A stretch of DNA of 64,000 nt from Fodinibacter sp963707895. Lineage in GTDB: Bacteria; Actinomycetota; Actinomycetes; Actinomycetales; Dermatophilaceae. Under the pieces are notes generated by a model. The model saw only the letters and a program-made list of their open reading frames with translations, was not told the DNA's origin and searched no databases. The stretch spans positions 496,001 through 560,000 of the forward strand of contig CAVPRS010000003.1 in assembly GCA_963707895.1 (NCBI GenBank), in the 5' to 3' direction. The number at the start of each line of letters is the position of its first letter. Position 1 is the stretch's first letter. Of this stretch, positions 1-7,746 are shown piece by piece. The position numbers and the translations under genes were made by a program.

Positions 1-2
1 GC

Positions 3-290
3 GATGATTCGGGCAGGAGCGAGGCCGCGCAACGGTACGTGGTGTTCTCGGACCGTCCCGACGGCGGCAACCCGGCAGGGGTCGTGCTCGATGCGGCCGG
101 GCTGGGTGACGATCGAGTGCTCGCGATCGCCGCCGACCTGGGTTGCAGCGAGACCGACTTCCTGGCGGTCCGGACCGCGCGCGAATGGACGACGATCCAG
201 CTGGTCCGGCGCGGGTCCGAGAGGCACTTCCACTCGCGAAACCCGTTTCCGCCGGGCGGAGTCGTCGAGGATCCCGCGACCGGAACCGCC
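3..290 (+). pseudogene. PhzF-family isomerase remnant with internal deletion
   Basis: The reading frame is open to the left window edge. It begins with a PhzF-like N-terminus (VVFSDRPDGGNPAGVVLD, then LGCSETDFLAV) and jumps after about 60 residues to the PhzF C-terminal signature (RNPFPPGGVVEDPATGTAT). PhzF/diaminopimelate-epimerase-fold proteins are usually near 280 residues, so roughly 150 central residues are missing and the tail after GTAT is not PhzF-like. The frame then runs without a stop into the downstream hydrolase gene, so an automatic caller may fuse the two. I read it as a decayed gene with an in-frame deletion. The true 5' end lies outside the window. Confidence 0.6.
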
Positions 291-344
291 ACGTGTAGCA
301 GGGCACGTGCTCCACGACGTGCCGCGGGTCGCGCTCGCGACACA

Positions 345-1376
345 ATGTGGCTCGTGGAGCAGCAGCTCGGCGTGGCACGTCTCGAGGACGGTACGGCGAT
401 CCAGTTCGCCGTCGCCGGGAGAGGTCCGGTCGCGATCTACGTGCCCGGGTGGGTGTCCCATCTCGAGCTCGGGTGGGCACTGCCTGCCGAGCGCCAGTTC
501 TACGAGGGCCTGGCGGACGGTCGGACCCTCGTGCGATACGACAGACCCGGGTGCGGCATGTCCGGGGCCACGACTCGCACGGACATCGTCGAGCTGGAGC
601 TCGAGGTCTTGCACGCGGTCGCGGCGGCTGTCGGCGCCGACCGCTTCGACCTGCTCGGCGCGTCCTTCGGTGCGCCACTCGCGGTGCGGTGGGCAGCTCG
701 TCATCCGCAGTCGGTGACGCGCCTGGTCCTCTACGGCGGGTGGGTCGCTGGTGCGGCGGTCGCCACGCCCGCGATGCGTGAGCACGTGCTCGGCCTCGTC
801 GATGAGCACTGGGGCTTCGCGTCGGATGTGCTGACGGAGATCTTCGCCCCCGACGCGGACGCTGGGTTCCGGGCGACGTTCTCCCGTTACCAGCGCGATT
901 CGGCGTCCGCTCCGTGGGCGCACCAGCTGTTGGCGGCGTGCTACGACATCGACGTCGTCGACGACCTCAGTCGGATCAAGGCACCCACGTCAGTCATCCA
1001 CCGCCGTGATGACCGCGCGGTGCCGTTGGCTGAGGGTGAACGGCTGGCCTCAGGCATCGATGGCGCGACGCTCACGGTGTTGCCCGGCCGGACTCACATC
1101 CCCTTCGCCGGTGACGCACACGCGGTGCTCAACGCCATGCGCCAGGGCCTTGGGCTGCCGCCCAAGGACCGCGGGGCCAAGCCCGAGCTGACCCCGCGAC
1201 AGATGCAGGTGGCCGGTCTGGTGGCTCAGGGCCTGTCGAACCGGCAGATCGCCGAGGCGCTGGTGCTCAGCGAGCGCACCGCCGAGTCGCACGTCGAACG
1301 CATTCGCGACCGGCTCGGCTTCCGTTCACGCGCCCAGGTAGCCGCGTGGTACGTCGCTTCGAACGCCGTCGACTGA
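345..1376 (+). CDS. alpha/beta hydrolase fused to a LuxR-type DNA-binding domain
   Basis: About 343 residues from the ATG at 345. Residues 10-260 are an alpha/beta hydrolase: oxyanion region YVPGWVSHLE, nucleophile elbow GASFGA with Ser about 107, a late acid in RRDDRAVP and the catalytic His in GRTHIPF. Residues about 275-340 are a LuxR/GerE helix-turn-helix (LTPRQMQVAGLVAQGLSNRQIAEAL, cited here only in part: LTPRQMQVAGLVAQG). Known relatives pair a hydrolase-like sensor with an HTH, so it is probably a cytoplasmic ligand-responsive transcription factor. Whether the hydrolase is active is unknown. The same frame is open upstream through the PhzF remnant. I chose the start where hydrolase similarity begins; no strong ribosome binding site decides it. 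Confidence 0.8.
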   Translation: MWLVEQQLGVARLEDGTAIQFAVAGRGPVAIYVPGWVSHLELGWALPAERQFYEGLADGRTLVRYDRPGCGMSGATTRTDIVELELEVLHAVAAAVGADRFDLLGASFGAPLAVRWAARHPQSVTRLVLYGGWVAGAAVATPAMREHVLGLVDEHWGFASDVLTEIFAPDADAGFRATFSRYQRDSASAPWAHQLLAACYDIDVVDDLSRIKAPTSVIHRRDDRAVPLAEGERLASGIDGATLTVLPGRTHIPFAGDAHAVLNAMRQGLGLPPKDRGAKPELTPRQMQVAGLVAQGLSNRQIAEALVLSERTAESHVERIRDRLGFRSRAQVAAWYVASNAVD

Positions 1377-1437
1377 CCGCCCAAGTGCGGTACTTCCACT
1401 GCTGACGGCGAGGCACCCGCGCAGGCAGGCTCGGCAC

Positions 1438-2142
1438 ATGCCAACTCGCACAACGCAGCCCGCCACCGTCACTGCCACGCGCCCCCCCGTACCCGAGGCG
1501 GACACGGCGACCGGATTCGTGAGGCACCCGGCCCGCGGGCGGTTCAACTCCGTCTTCTTCCGCGCCATGGGCGGCTACATCAACTGGCACCTGCACGAAC
1601 GCAAGTCCACGGTCTTTGCGGACCTTCCACCGACCGTGGTCGAGCTGGGAGCCGGAGTCGGTGCGAACATGCGCTACCTGCCGGTCGGCGCGCACCTGGT
1701 CGCGATCGAACCCAACCCCTACATGCACACACGGCTCGAGCGTGCCGCCCGTTCCCACGGCGTCGACCTCGAGATCCGCAGCGTCGCCGGCGAACGGATC
1801 GACCTGCCCGACGCCAGCGCCGATGCCGTCATCTCCAGCCTCGTCCTGTGCAGCGTTCGTGACCCGGACGCGGTCCTCGCCGAGATCCGCCGCGTGCTGC
1901 GACCGGGCGGGCGCTTCAGCTTCGTCGAGCACGTCGCAGCGAGACCTCACACGCCGACGCGCTGGGCACAGCGGATCCTGCGTCGGCCGTGGGCCTGGGT
2001 CTTCGAGGGCTGCTCGTGCGAACGAGACCTCGCGACGCTGATCGGGTCCGCCGGCTTCACCAGCGTCGACCTCGCCCACTACCGGATCCACTCGCCGTTC
2101 CTGCCGTTCAACACCCACATCTTCGGCACGGCAGTCGTCTAG
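1438..2142 (+). CDS. class I SAM-dependent methyltransferase
   Basis: 234 residues, cytoplasmic. Motif I VVELGAGVGANMRYL (about residues 67-81) binds S-adenosylmethionine. The acidic end of strand 2 is VAIEPNPYM, motif II-III is DASADAVISSLVLCSV, and RVLRPGGRFSFVEHV follows, all in the order of Methyltransf_11/UbiE-like enzymes. The substrate cannot be told. It stands alone, 61 nt after the hydrolase-LuxR gene and 91 nt before an acetyltransferase on the same strand. Confidence 0.85.
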   Translation: MPTRTTQPATVTATRPPVPEADTATGFVRHPARGRFNSVFFRAMGGYINWHLHERKSTVFADLPPTVVELGAGVGANMRYLPVGAHLVAIEPNPYMHTRLERAARSHGVDLEIRSVAGERIDLPDASADAVISSLVLCSVRDPDAVLAEIRRVLRPGGRFSFVEHVAARPHTPTRWAQRILRRPWAWVFEGCSCERDLATLIGSAGFTSVDLAHYRIHSPFLPFNTHIFGTAVV

Positions 2143-2233
2143 CCCAGGCCTTTCCGGCCGGGCCCGGACCCGGCACGACCTAGGCCGGGTCGGGTGGCCG
2201 GGCATCCCGAACGTGGAACAGGAAGGCAGCTCG

Positions 2234-2857
2234 ATGCACCTCTCCGCCCGGTCAGCGCTCTCGGGAGCGACGTGGCGTGCCCGCCCCGTCGAGGCTGGGT
2301 GCAGCAGCGCCGCCTCCGCGATGGCCAGCGGCGCCTGCCGCTCGCGCGGTTACGACGTGCCACAGGGCACCTTCCGTCTGCGCTGCCTCACGCCCGCCGA
2401 CGCGCACCACATGGAGGACCTTCTCGAGCGACTGTCACCGCATTCGCGCTACCTGCGCTACCTCCGGCTGGTGCGCTCGTTCACCCCTGCGGAGATCGCG
2501 CGGTTCGTCGCCGACGGTCCCGACCACTTGGCGGTCGGGGTGTTCGACGGAGACGTCCTCGTCGGCGCCGCGCAGTACTTCCGCTCCTCGAAGCACCGCG
2601 ACCAGGCAGAGATCGCCGTGGAGGTCGCCGACAGCCACCAACGACGTGGCCTTGGCGGCCGGCTCGTCCGGGAGCTCTCCCTGTTCGCCGCCGGCGACGG
2701 CATCACCCACTTCACCGCGACCGTTCTCGCACAGAATCCGGCGGTGCTCGAGCTGATGCGGCACTCGGGCTGGCGCATCCTGACCACCCAGGACGGCCCC
2801 TACGTCGACGTCATCGTGACCCTGCCAGGAGAGCTCCTGGGTGATGGGCGGCGATGA
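2234..2857 (+). CDS. GNAT-family N-acetyltransferase
   Basis: 207 residues from the ATG at 2234, which has GGAAGG seven bases upstream; an in-frame GTG lies at 2213. After a 40-residue variable N-terminus comes a GNAT fold: FRLRCLTPADAHHMEDLL (beta1-alpha1), VGVFDGDVLVGAAQYF (beta2-beta3) and the acetyl-CoA pyrophosphate loop HQRRGLGGRLV (motif A). The C-terminal part is NPAVLELMRHSGW. It should transfer an acetyl group from acetyl-CoA to an amine; the target is unknown. Similar single-domain GNATs often sit beside stress genes, but nothing here supports a partner. Confidence 0.85.
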   Translation: MHLSARSALSGATWRARPVEAGCSSAASAMASGACRSRGYDVPQGTFRLRCLTPADAHHMEDLLERLSPHSRYLRYLRLVRSFTPAEIARFVADGPDHLAVGVFDGDVLVGAAQYFRSSKHRDQAEIAVEVADSHQRRGLGGRLVRELSLFAAGDGITHFTATVLAQNPAVLELMRHSGWRILTTQDGPYVDVIVTLPGELLGDGRR

Positions 2858-3000
2858 CGCGAGGGCCGCCTGCCCGGTCAGCGGGTGGGTGCTGTCCGAT
2901 GGGAACGCGAACTCGTCCGATCGACGCGAGCCCTGCACGCTCGCGCGGCGCAGGATCGAGGAGTCCCATCGACTGCTCATCTCGACCACAGGAGAACACC

Positions 3001-3300
3001 ATGCTCATCGCCCTACTGGACCTGCACACCACCCCCGCCGATCGAACGACCGCCCTCGCCCAGCTCGACGACGAGCGCGAAGAGATCCGCGCCATGCCCG
3101 GCAACCTCGGCTTCCGTGTGTTCGCGGCGCGCGACGACGACGGGGGTGTCACCGTCATCCACGAATGGGCCGACGAACCGTCGTTCGCTGCCTACCTCTC
3201 CTCTGAGGCGTTCGAACGCTCCGGCGCGGTCCTACGACCGTTGATGACGGCCCCTCCGGTGAGCCGCCGGTTCCGCGCGTCACTGCTCGAGACGGTCTGA
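3001..3300 (+). CDS. antibiotic biosynthesis monooxygenase (ABM) domain protein
   Basis: 99 residues, from an ATG preceded by AGGAGA. The fold is the small dimeric alpha/beta barrel of ABM/YgiN proteins: MLIALLDLHTTPADR strand, then LDDEREEIRAMPGNLGFRVF, then VIHEWADEPSFAAYLSSE with the usual W/F-A-YL pattern. Members act as cofactor-free quinone monooxygenases or as detoxification proteins. An AraC regulator follows after 39 nt on the same strand and probably controls it. No catalytic residue can be assigned with confidence. Confidence 0.8.
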   Translation: MLIALLDLHTTPADRTTALAQLDDEREEIRAMPGNLGFRVFAARDDDGGVTVIHEWADEPSFAAYLSSEAFERSGAVLRPLMTAPPVSRRFRASLLETV

Positions 3301-3339
3301 CCCGCGGCCCGTCTAGGGTGAGCGGGTGCGAGGCCGTCC

Positions 3340-4092
3340 GTGATGCGCGAGGCGTTCGCCTTCGCGCGGGAGTTCGCCCGGGCTCCTTCGTCAGAGCTGT
3401 GCGTCGAGCGGCACTACCTGCTGTGCGCCTCGCGCGGTGCCCTGCGGCTCGAGGCACGCGGCAAGTCATGGGTGCTGCCACCCGCGCGGGCGGCCCTGAT
3501 CGCTGCGGGTGAGCCGATCCAGGTCGCCATCCCGCAACCCGTGACCACGTCCTCTGTGTTGTTCGACACCGGATTTGCCCCGCAACCACCTGCACCGCTC
3601 ACCGTGTTCGACCTCAGCCCGCTGGCCCGGGCGCTGGTGTCGGAGTGCGTTGCCTGGCCCGACGCCGAGGAGCCACTTCCGCCCTACGCGCGCAGCATGT
3701 TCGCTGCCCTGGCCGCGGTCGCATGGCGGCTGGCCGAGCACCCCAGCCCGGTCACGATCCCGGCCGGTCAGTCGCCGGAGGTCCGTCACGCGATGACCCT
3801 CACCAGTGACGGACTCGGCGATGACATCCGGTTCGAGGACGTCGCCCACGACGTGGGGCTGGCTCCGCGATCTCTGGCCCGCCGGTTCGAGGACGAGTGC
3901 GCGATGACGTGGCGCGCGGTGCTTCGCAGAATGCGGGTGCTGCGTGCGATCGAGCAGCTGGCTGCGGGCGAGGACTCCGTCACGACGATCGCGCACAGGG
4001 TCGGCTACACCTCCCTGTCAGCGTTCAACGCTGCCTTCCGTGATCTCACCGGTCGTACGCCGACGCAGTACCGCGCCACCTTCCGTCCCTGA
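3340..4092 (+). CDS. AraC-family transcriptional regulator
   Basis: 250 residues from a GTG. The N-terminal 130 residues resemble a cupin-type ligand-binding domain with weak conservation. The C-terminal 100 residues carry the two AraC helix-turn-helix units: IRFEDVAHDVGLAPRSLARRF, then DSVTTIAHRVGYTSLSAFNAAF, ending in the family signature FRDLTGRTPTQYR. It likely activates or represses the adjacent ABM gene in response to a small molecule. A hairpin at 4148-4173 separates it from the convergent yjbR-type gene. Confidence 0.9.
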   Translation: MMREAFAFAREFARAPSSELCVERHYLLCASRGALRLEARGKSWVLPPARAALIAAGEPIQVAIPQPVTTSSVLFDTGFAPQPPAPLTVFDLSPLARALVSECVAWPDAEEPLPPYARSMFAALAAVAWRLAEHPSPVTIPAGQSPEVRHAMTLTSDGLGDDIRFEDVAHDVGLAPRSLARRFEDECAMTWRAVLRRMRVLRAIEQLAAGEDSVTTIAHRVGYTSLSAFNAAFRDLTGRTPTQYRATFRP

Positions 4093-4147
4093 AGGCAGTT
4101 CTTCTGTGCTGAGGGAGCCGAACGGACGTCCAGCGACTTCACCGTTC

Positions 4148-4173
4148 GTAGCGAGCGGCTACTCCCTCGCTAC
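4148..4173. terminator. hairpin between convergent genes
   Basis: GTAGCGAG at 4148-4155 pairs perfectly with CTCGCTAC at 4166-4173 across a 10-nt loop. It lies 56 nt after the AraC gene and overlaps the stop codon of the opposing MmcQ/YjbR gene, so it could serve both directions. There is no clear T-tract, as is common in high-GC actinobacteria. Confidence 0.45.
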
Positions 4174-4565
4174 TCGCGGTGTTGCTCCAGGTAGGAGCGG
4201 GCGACGTCGTCCGGGGCATGGACCAGCCACGCATCGAGCAGGGCCTCTGCGAGGTCGTCCTCACTCGCCTTCACCAGCCGCAACAGAACCGCCGGGTAGC
4301 CCTTGAAGTGCGCAATGGTGAACAGGTACTCGGGGTGTGCCTGGAGAAGCGACTCCTTGTCCGCGAGCCCATCGGTCACCAACGCCACGATCGGACCATC
4401 GGGTACCGGGTCATCAGCGAAGCGCTTGATGTCGGCCTTGCTGAACGGGCGCTCCCAGGCGAACCCCTTGCCCGCCACCGCCCAGGTCCGGTGCCCGTGA
4501 CGGACTCCTGCCGTCACCCCGGGCAGTCGCGCGACGAGCCGGTCGAGATCGTCGAGATCGGCCAT
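4170..4565 (-). CDS. MmcQ/YjbR family protein
   Basis: 131 residues. Family pattern: LDDLDRLVARLPGVTAGVRHG, the G+FAWERPF strand, an ALVTDGLADKESLL segment and the closing HFKGYPAVLLRL followed by EALLDAWLVHAP. MmcQ/YjbR proteins have a CyaY-like fold and are annotated as possible DNA-binding proteins; no reaction is established. It stands alone and converges with the AraC gene. No clear ribosome binding site is visible at the ATG at 4565. Confidence 0.8.
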   Translation of the reverse strand: MADLDDLDRLVARLPGVTAGVRHGHRTWAVAGKGFAWERPFSKADIKRFADDPVPDGPIVALVTDGLADKESLLQAHPEYLFTIAHFKGYPAVLLRLVKASEDDLAEALLDAWLVHAPDDVARSYLEQHRE

Positions 4566-4624
4566 CGCGCCAGCGTAGACCTGCGCTTTCTGCCACGGAC
4601 GAGGACCGGGAGGGTCCGAGTGGC

Positions 4625-4795
4625 CTACAGGCCGTTGAAGCCGTCATTGGTGTCGATGTGCCGGGGACGTCCGTCCTTGGTGCCGGGAAGGTCCAGGCTG
4701 CGGCTCCCGCCTTGCGAGCCGCGACTGCGGTCCATCCACTTCGCGAGGAGGATGACGATGACGATGACGCTGATGATGACTACCCACATCCACAT
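4625..4795 (-). CDS. 56-residue single-pass membrane protein
   Basis: The start is set at the ATG at 4795 (MWMWVVII), which has GGAAGGGA a few bases upstream. An open frame extends further but lacks similarity and signals. Residues 3-19 form one transmembrane helix rich in Val and Ile, followed by KWMDRSR and a 35-residue polar tail, probably cytoplasmic by the positive-inside rule. I do not recognise the family. Two other 56-residue proteins of the same design lie at 30290 and 55533, without clear sequence similarity. Confidence 0.6.
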   Translation of the reverse strand: MWMWVVIISVIVIVILLAKWMDRSRGSQGGSRSLDLPGTKDGRPRHIDTNDGFNGL

Positions 4796-4955
4796 GTCGA
4801 GTCCCTTCCGGTTCTGGGGAACCTCCCACCAGAACCTCTCCGAATTGACTCTCCAGTTGTCCCGCACCCGGCGATCGCCGTATGTACCCGGCGGCACACA
4901 CGCCGCTCATCACTGAGCACACAACCCAGGGGCTGCAGGTAGCCCAGGGCCCTGC

Positions 4956-6143
4956 TCAGGCCAGAGCTTCTGCCAGGAGTCCGCCCATGGCTCGCACGCC
5001 CGCGACGAGACGCTCGTCGGGTACCCCGGAGAAGCTCATCCGGGCGTGGTTGGCCTCGGGGTGTTCGGCGAAGAAGGGTGTGCCCGGCACGACGATGACC
5101 CCGGCGCGGGGGATGAGGACGTCGCGCTGGAAGGCCGCGATGTCGAGCCCCTGCGGGAAGGTCACCCAGGTGAACAGCCCGCCCTGCGCCCGGGTCCAGG
5201 TGATCCCGGCCGGGAAGTGCTCGTCCAAGGTCGCGAGCATCAGGTCTCGCTGGTGCCGGTAGGTGGGGAGCATGTCGACGATGTGCCGCTCGATGTCGTA
5301 CCGGCCGAGGTAGCCCGCGGCCGCGCGCATGTTGAGCGTGCCGTTCTGGGTGTCCGCGGCGAGCTTGAGGAGTGAGAGCTTCTCGCGGAACTCGGGCGTC
5401 GCGAGAGCCCAGCCGAGCCTCAGCCCCGGCGCGAGGATCTTCGAGAAGCTGCCCAGGTGGATGACCCGTCCGTTGGTGTCCAGGCTCTTGATGGTGGGTA
5501 GGCGCTCGCCCTCGTAGCGCAGCTCGCGGTAGGGCGTGTCCTCGAGGATGACGACGTCGTACTCCTCGGCGAGCTCGACCAGGCGCCGGCGCCTGGCCAG
5601 GCTCATCGTTCGACCGGTCGGGTTCTGGTAGTCGGGAACCGTGTAGACGAGCTTGACCCGCTCGGTGCCGCGCAGGACCTCCTCGAGGGCGTCGGTGTCC
5701 ATTCCCTCCTCGTCCATCGGCACGGAGCGGTAGGCAGGCTCGCACGGGTTGAAGGCGATGAGCGCACCGAGGAAGGTCGGCCGCTCGGTGACGATGACGT
5801 CGCCGGGGTCGATGAACAGCTTGGCGGTGAGGTCCAGGCCCTGCTGCCCGCCCTGGGTGATGAGCACGTCGTCGGCGGTGCACGGCATCCCGTCGGCGGT
5901 GAGTCGAGCGGCGACCAGCGCGCGCAGCTCGGGCAGCCCCTCGGAGGCCGTGTACTGCAGCGCGGACGCGTTGCGCGCCGACAGCAGGTCGTCGTAGATC
6001 GCGTGAAGCTCGTCCATGGGGAAGAGCGTGGGGTCCGGGTAGCCGCCGGCGAAGGACGTGATGCGGGGATCGCCTGCGAGGGCGAGGAACTCACGGATCG
6101 CGGACGGCTGGACGCGCTGGGCGCGGTGGGCGAACCTGGTCAT
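4956..6143 (-). CDS. PLP-dependent aminotransferase (2-aminoadipate/MocR-like fold I)
   Basis: 395 residues from the ATG at 6143, with GGAGG upstream. It is a fold-type I aminotransferase: SFAGGYPDPTLFP near residue 30, ITQGGQQGLDL for phosphate binding, YTVPDYQNPTG (Asn about 174), ILEDTPYRELRYEG (Asp about 202) and the Schiff-base Lys in GSFSKILAPGLRLGW (about 235). This layout matches the LysN / 2-aminoadipate transaminase and valine-pyruvate group, acting on aromatic, branched-chain or aminoadipate substrates. It lacks the GntR domain of MocR regulators. An Lrp/AsnC regulator starts divergently 226 nt away and is its likely controller. Confidence 0.9.
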   Translation of the reverse strand: MTRFAHRAQRVQPSAIREFLALAGDPRITSFAGGYPDPTLFPMDELHAIYDDLLSARNASALQYTASEGLPELRALVAARLTADGMPCTADDVLITQGGQQGLDLTAKLFIDPGDVIVTERPTFLGALIAFNPCEPAYRSVPMDEEGMDTDALEEVLRGTERVKLVYTVPDYQNPTGRTMSLARRRRLVELAEEYDVVILEDTPYRELRYEGERLPTIKSLDTNGRVIHLGSFSKILAPGLRLGWALATPEFREKLSLLKLAADTQNGTLNMRAAAGYLGRYDIERHIVDMLPTYRHQRDLMLATLDEHFPAGITWTRAQGGLFTWVTFPQGLDIAAFQRDVLIPRAGVIVVPGTPFFAEHPEANHARMSFSGVPDERLVAGVRAMGGLLAEALA

Positions 6144-6261
6144 GGCGATACCTCCAGCGGTCAGTGGTGCACGGCGTCGAGCGCCCTCGGACGATGGTGT
6201 CGGCAGGCAGTGGATGCCCCGGTGGTTCCTTGGCAGCAGCGTGGCGTGCCGCGAGGAGATG

Positions 6262-6296
6262 GCGCAACATCCGTGCATGCAAGCAGCAGATGTCGC
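6262..6296. promoter_or_regulatory. possible Lrp-type operator
   Basis: The divergent 226-nt region between the aminotransferase and the lrp-like gene contains an imperfect dyad centred on TGCATGCA. The arms read GCGCAACATC on the left and AGATGTCGC on the right. Lrp/AsnC proteins bind loose palindromes next to their own gene, so this is a candidate, judged by eye only. Confidence 0.3.
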
Positions 6297-6369
6297 ACGG
6301 ACTGCGGACGATCGGCGGATCCGCTGGCTGATCTCGTGCGGCCACTGAAGGTTCCGATAGCCTCCCCAC

Positions 6370-6798
6370 GTGATCGACGCCGCGGATCGGGCCATCCTCG
6401 ACTACGTGCGCACGGATGGTCGAGCCACCGTTGCGCAGATCGCGGCGTCGGTCGCGCTGTCACCGGCGGCGGTCTCCCGGCGGCTGGCCCGGCTCGAGTC
6501 GTCGGGCGTCATCAAGGGGTACGCCGCGATCGTCGACGACACCCTGGCCGGCGGGCTCGAGGCGTTCATCGAGGTCCGGATGGTCGGCGCCGTCGACGCC
6601 GACCAGCTGGCCGACCTGGCGCGCGACATCCCTCCGATCCTCGAGTTCTACAACGTCGCCGGCGACCCCGACCTGCTCATGCATCTTCGGGTCGGGGACC
6701 GAGAGGAGCTCGCCGGGGTGGTCAGCGCGCTGCGGCGCAGCGGCAAGGTCGCGGGGACCAAGACCCTCATCGTCCTGGACTCCTGGTCGCGCGCCTGA
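6370..6798 (+). CDS. Lrp/AsnC-family transcriptional regulator
   Basis: 142 residues from a GTG. The N-terminal winged helix-turn-helix reads IDAADRAILDYVRTDGRATV and then AAVSRRLARLESSGVIKGY. The C-terminal RAM/ligand domain contains FIEVRMVGAVDADQLADLA and VAGDPDLLMHLRVGDREEL, the amino-acid-sensing part. The divergent neighbour is an aminotransferase, so it probably senses that enzyme's amino-acid substrate. It ends 42 nt before the convergent RraA-family gene. Confidence 0.9.
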   Translation: MIDAADRAILDYVRTDGRATVAQIAASVALSPAAVSRRLARLESSGVIKGYAAIVDDTLAGGLEAFIEVRMVGAVDADQLADLARDIPPILEFYNVAGDPDLLMHLRVGDREELAGVVSALRRSGKVAGTKTLIVLDSWSRA

Positions 6799-6840
6799 GG
6801 TCCCCGTCGTCACCACCGCGCTCGCGTGTGCACCCCGGGA

Positions 6841-7495
6841 TCAGCCGAAGGCAAGTCCTCCGGGACGCCCATCGCGCAGCGCCGCGAGGTGCTCGTCATA
6901 GTTCATGACGTCGAAGAGCGAAGCACCCTCGAGCAACCGCGTCTGAAGCCCCTTCTCCCTGGCCTCGATCACCTCCGCACCGTCGACGGCCGCAGCGAGC
7001 TCGTCCTCCGAGCCGACGACCAGCCCGTCGTCGTCCCCGACGATCAGCTCACCCGACTCAACCCGGACACCGTCGAGCGACAAGGCGACCCCGGCCTCCG
7101 GAAGAGCCCTGGCGGGATACGCATTCGGCGCAAAACCGGTCGACCAGACCGGCATCCGTAGCTTGGCGAGCGTGGCCGTGTCACGAGACCGACCCAGGAT
7201 GACGAGCCCAGCCAGGCCACGCCGCTGCGCCTCGGTGCCGAAGAGCTCACCCGCGACGGCCCGGTCGTCCCCTCCCGCGTCCACGACCAGGACGTCTCCC
7301 GGCCCGGCCTCCCGCAGGCCGTGGATGACGGACATCAGGTCGCGGTTGGCCCTGGCCGTGACGACACGACCAACGAGATGACCACCAGGCGCGAGAGGAC
7401 GCAGGCGAGACGGCAGGATGCGCAACGTGGGCGACGCGTCGACGAGACTGGTCGTCGACAGCGTGGGCCAATCGGTCAAGCAGGTTACTGGTCAT
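6841..7495 (-). CDS. RraA-family protein with an N-terminal frameshift
   Basis: The uninterrupted frame (6841-7479) encodes an RraA/4-hydroxy-4-methyl-2-oxoglutarate aldolase-like protein. It has GPGDVLVVDAGGDDRAVAGE, then LAGLVILGRSRDTATLA with the G...RD loop that binds metal and substrate in aldolases, and VESGELIVGDDDGLVV. The natural start seems to be the ATG at 7495, with GAGGA seven bases upstream, giving MTSNLLDRLA. One extra base in the GGG run at 7465-7467 breaks this frame; removing it joins MTSNLLDRLA to TLSTTSLVDASP as in relatives. It is either a homopolymer sequencing error or a recent lesion. RraA-family members are either aldolases or RNase E inhibitors; which applies here is open. 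Confidence 0.7.
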
Positions 7496-7746
7496 GAAGG
7501 GGTCCTCACGTCACGCGATGGCGGCGGCTGGCGGCACGGGTAGCATCCGGCGCCGGCCAGGGGTGACGCAACAGGTGCGCACGATCCCGTCGAGGTTTGC
7601 ACAGGTCAGTCCGGCCTGCTGGCGTGGACGGCGATTCCCTGCGCGCCGTGCACGGGCCGACACCGAGAGCTCGGTGCGTGTTGCGGGACGGACCGGTGCG
7701 GCGAGGTGGTCCCACGCGGCGTGCTGACGCATGCCGATCCGTGCCG

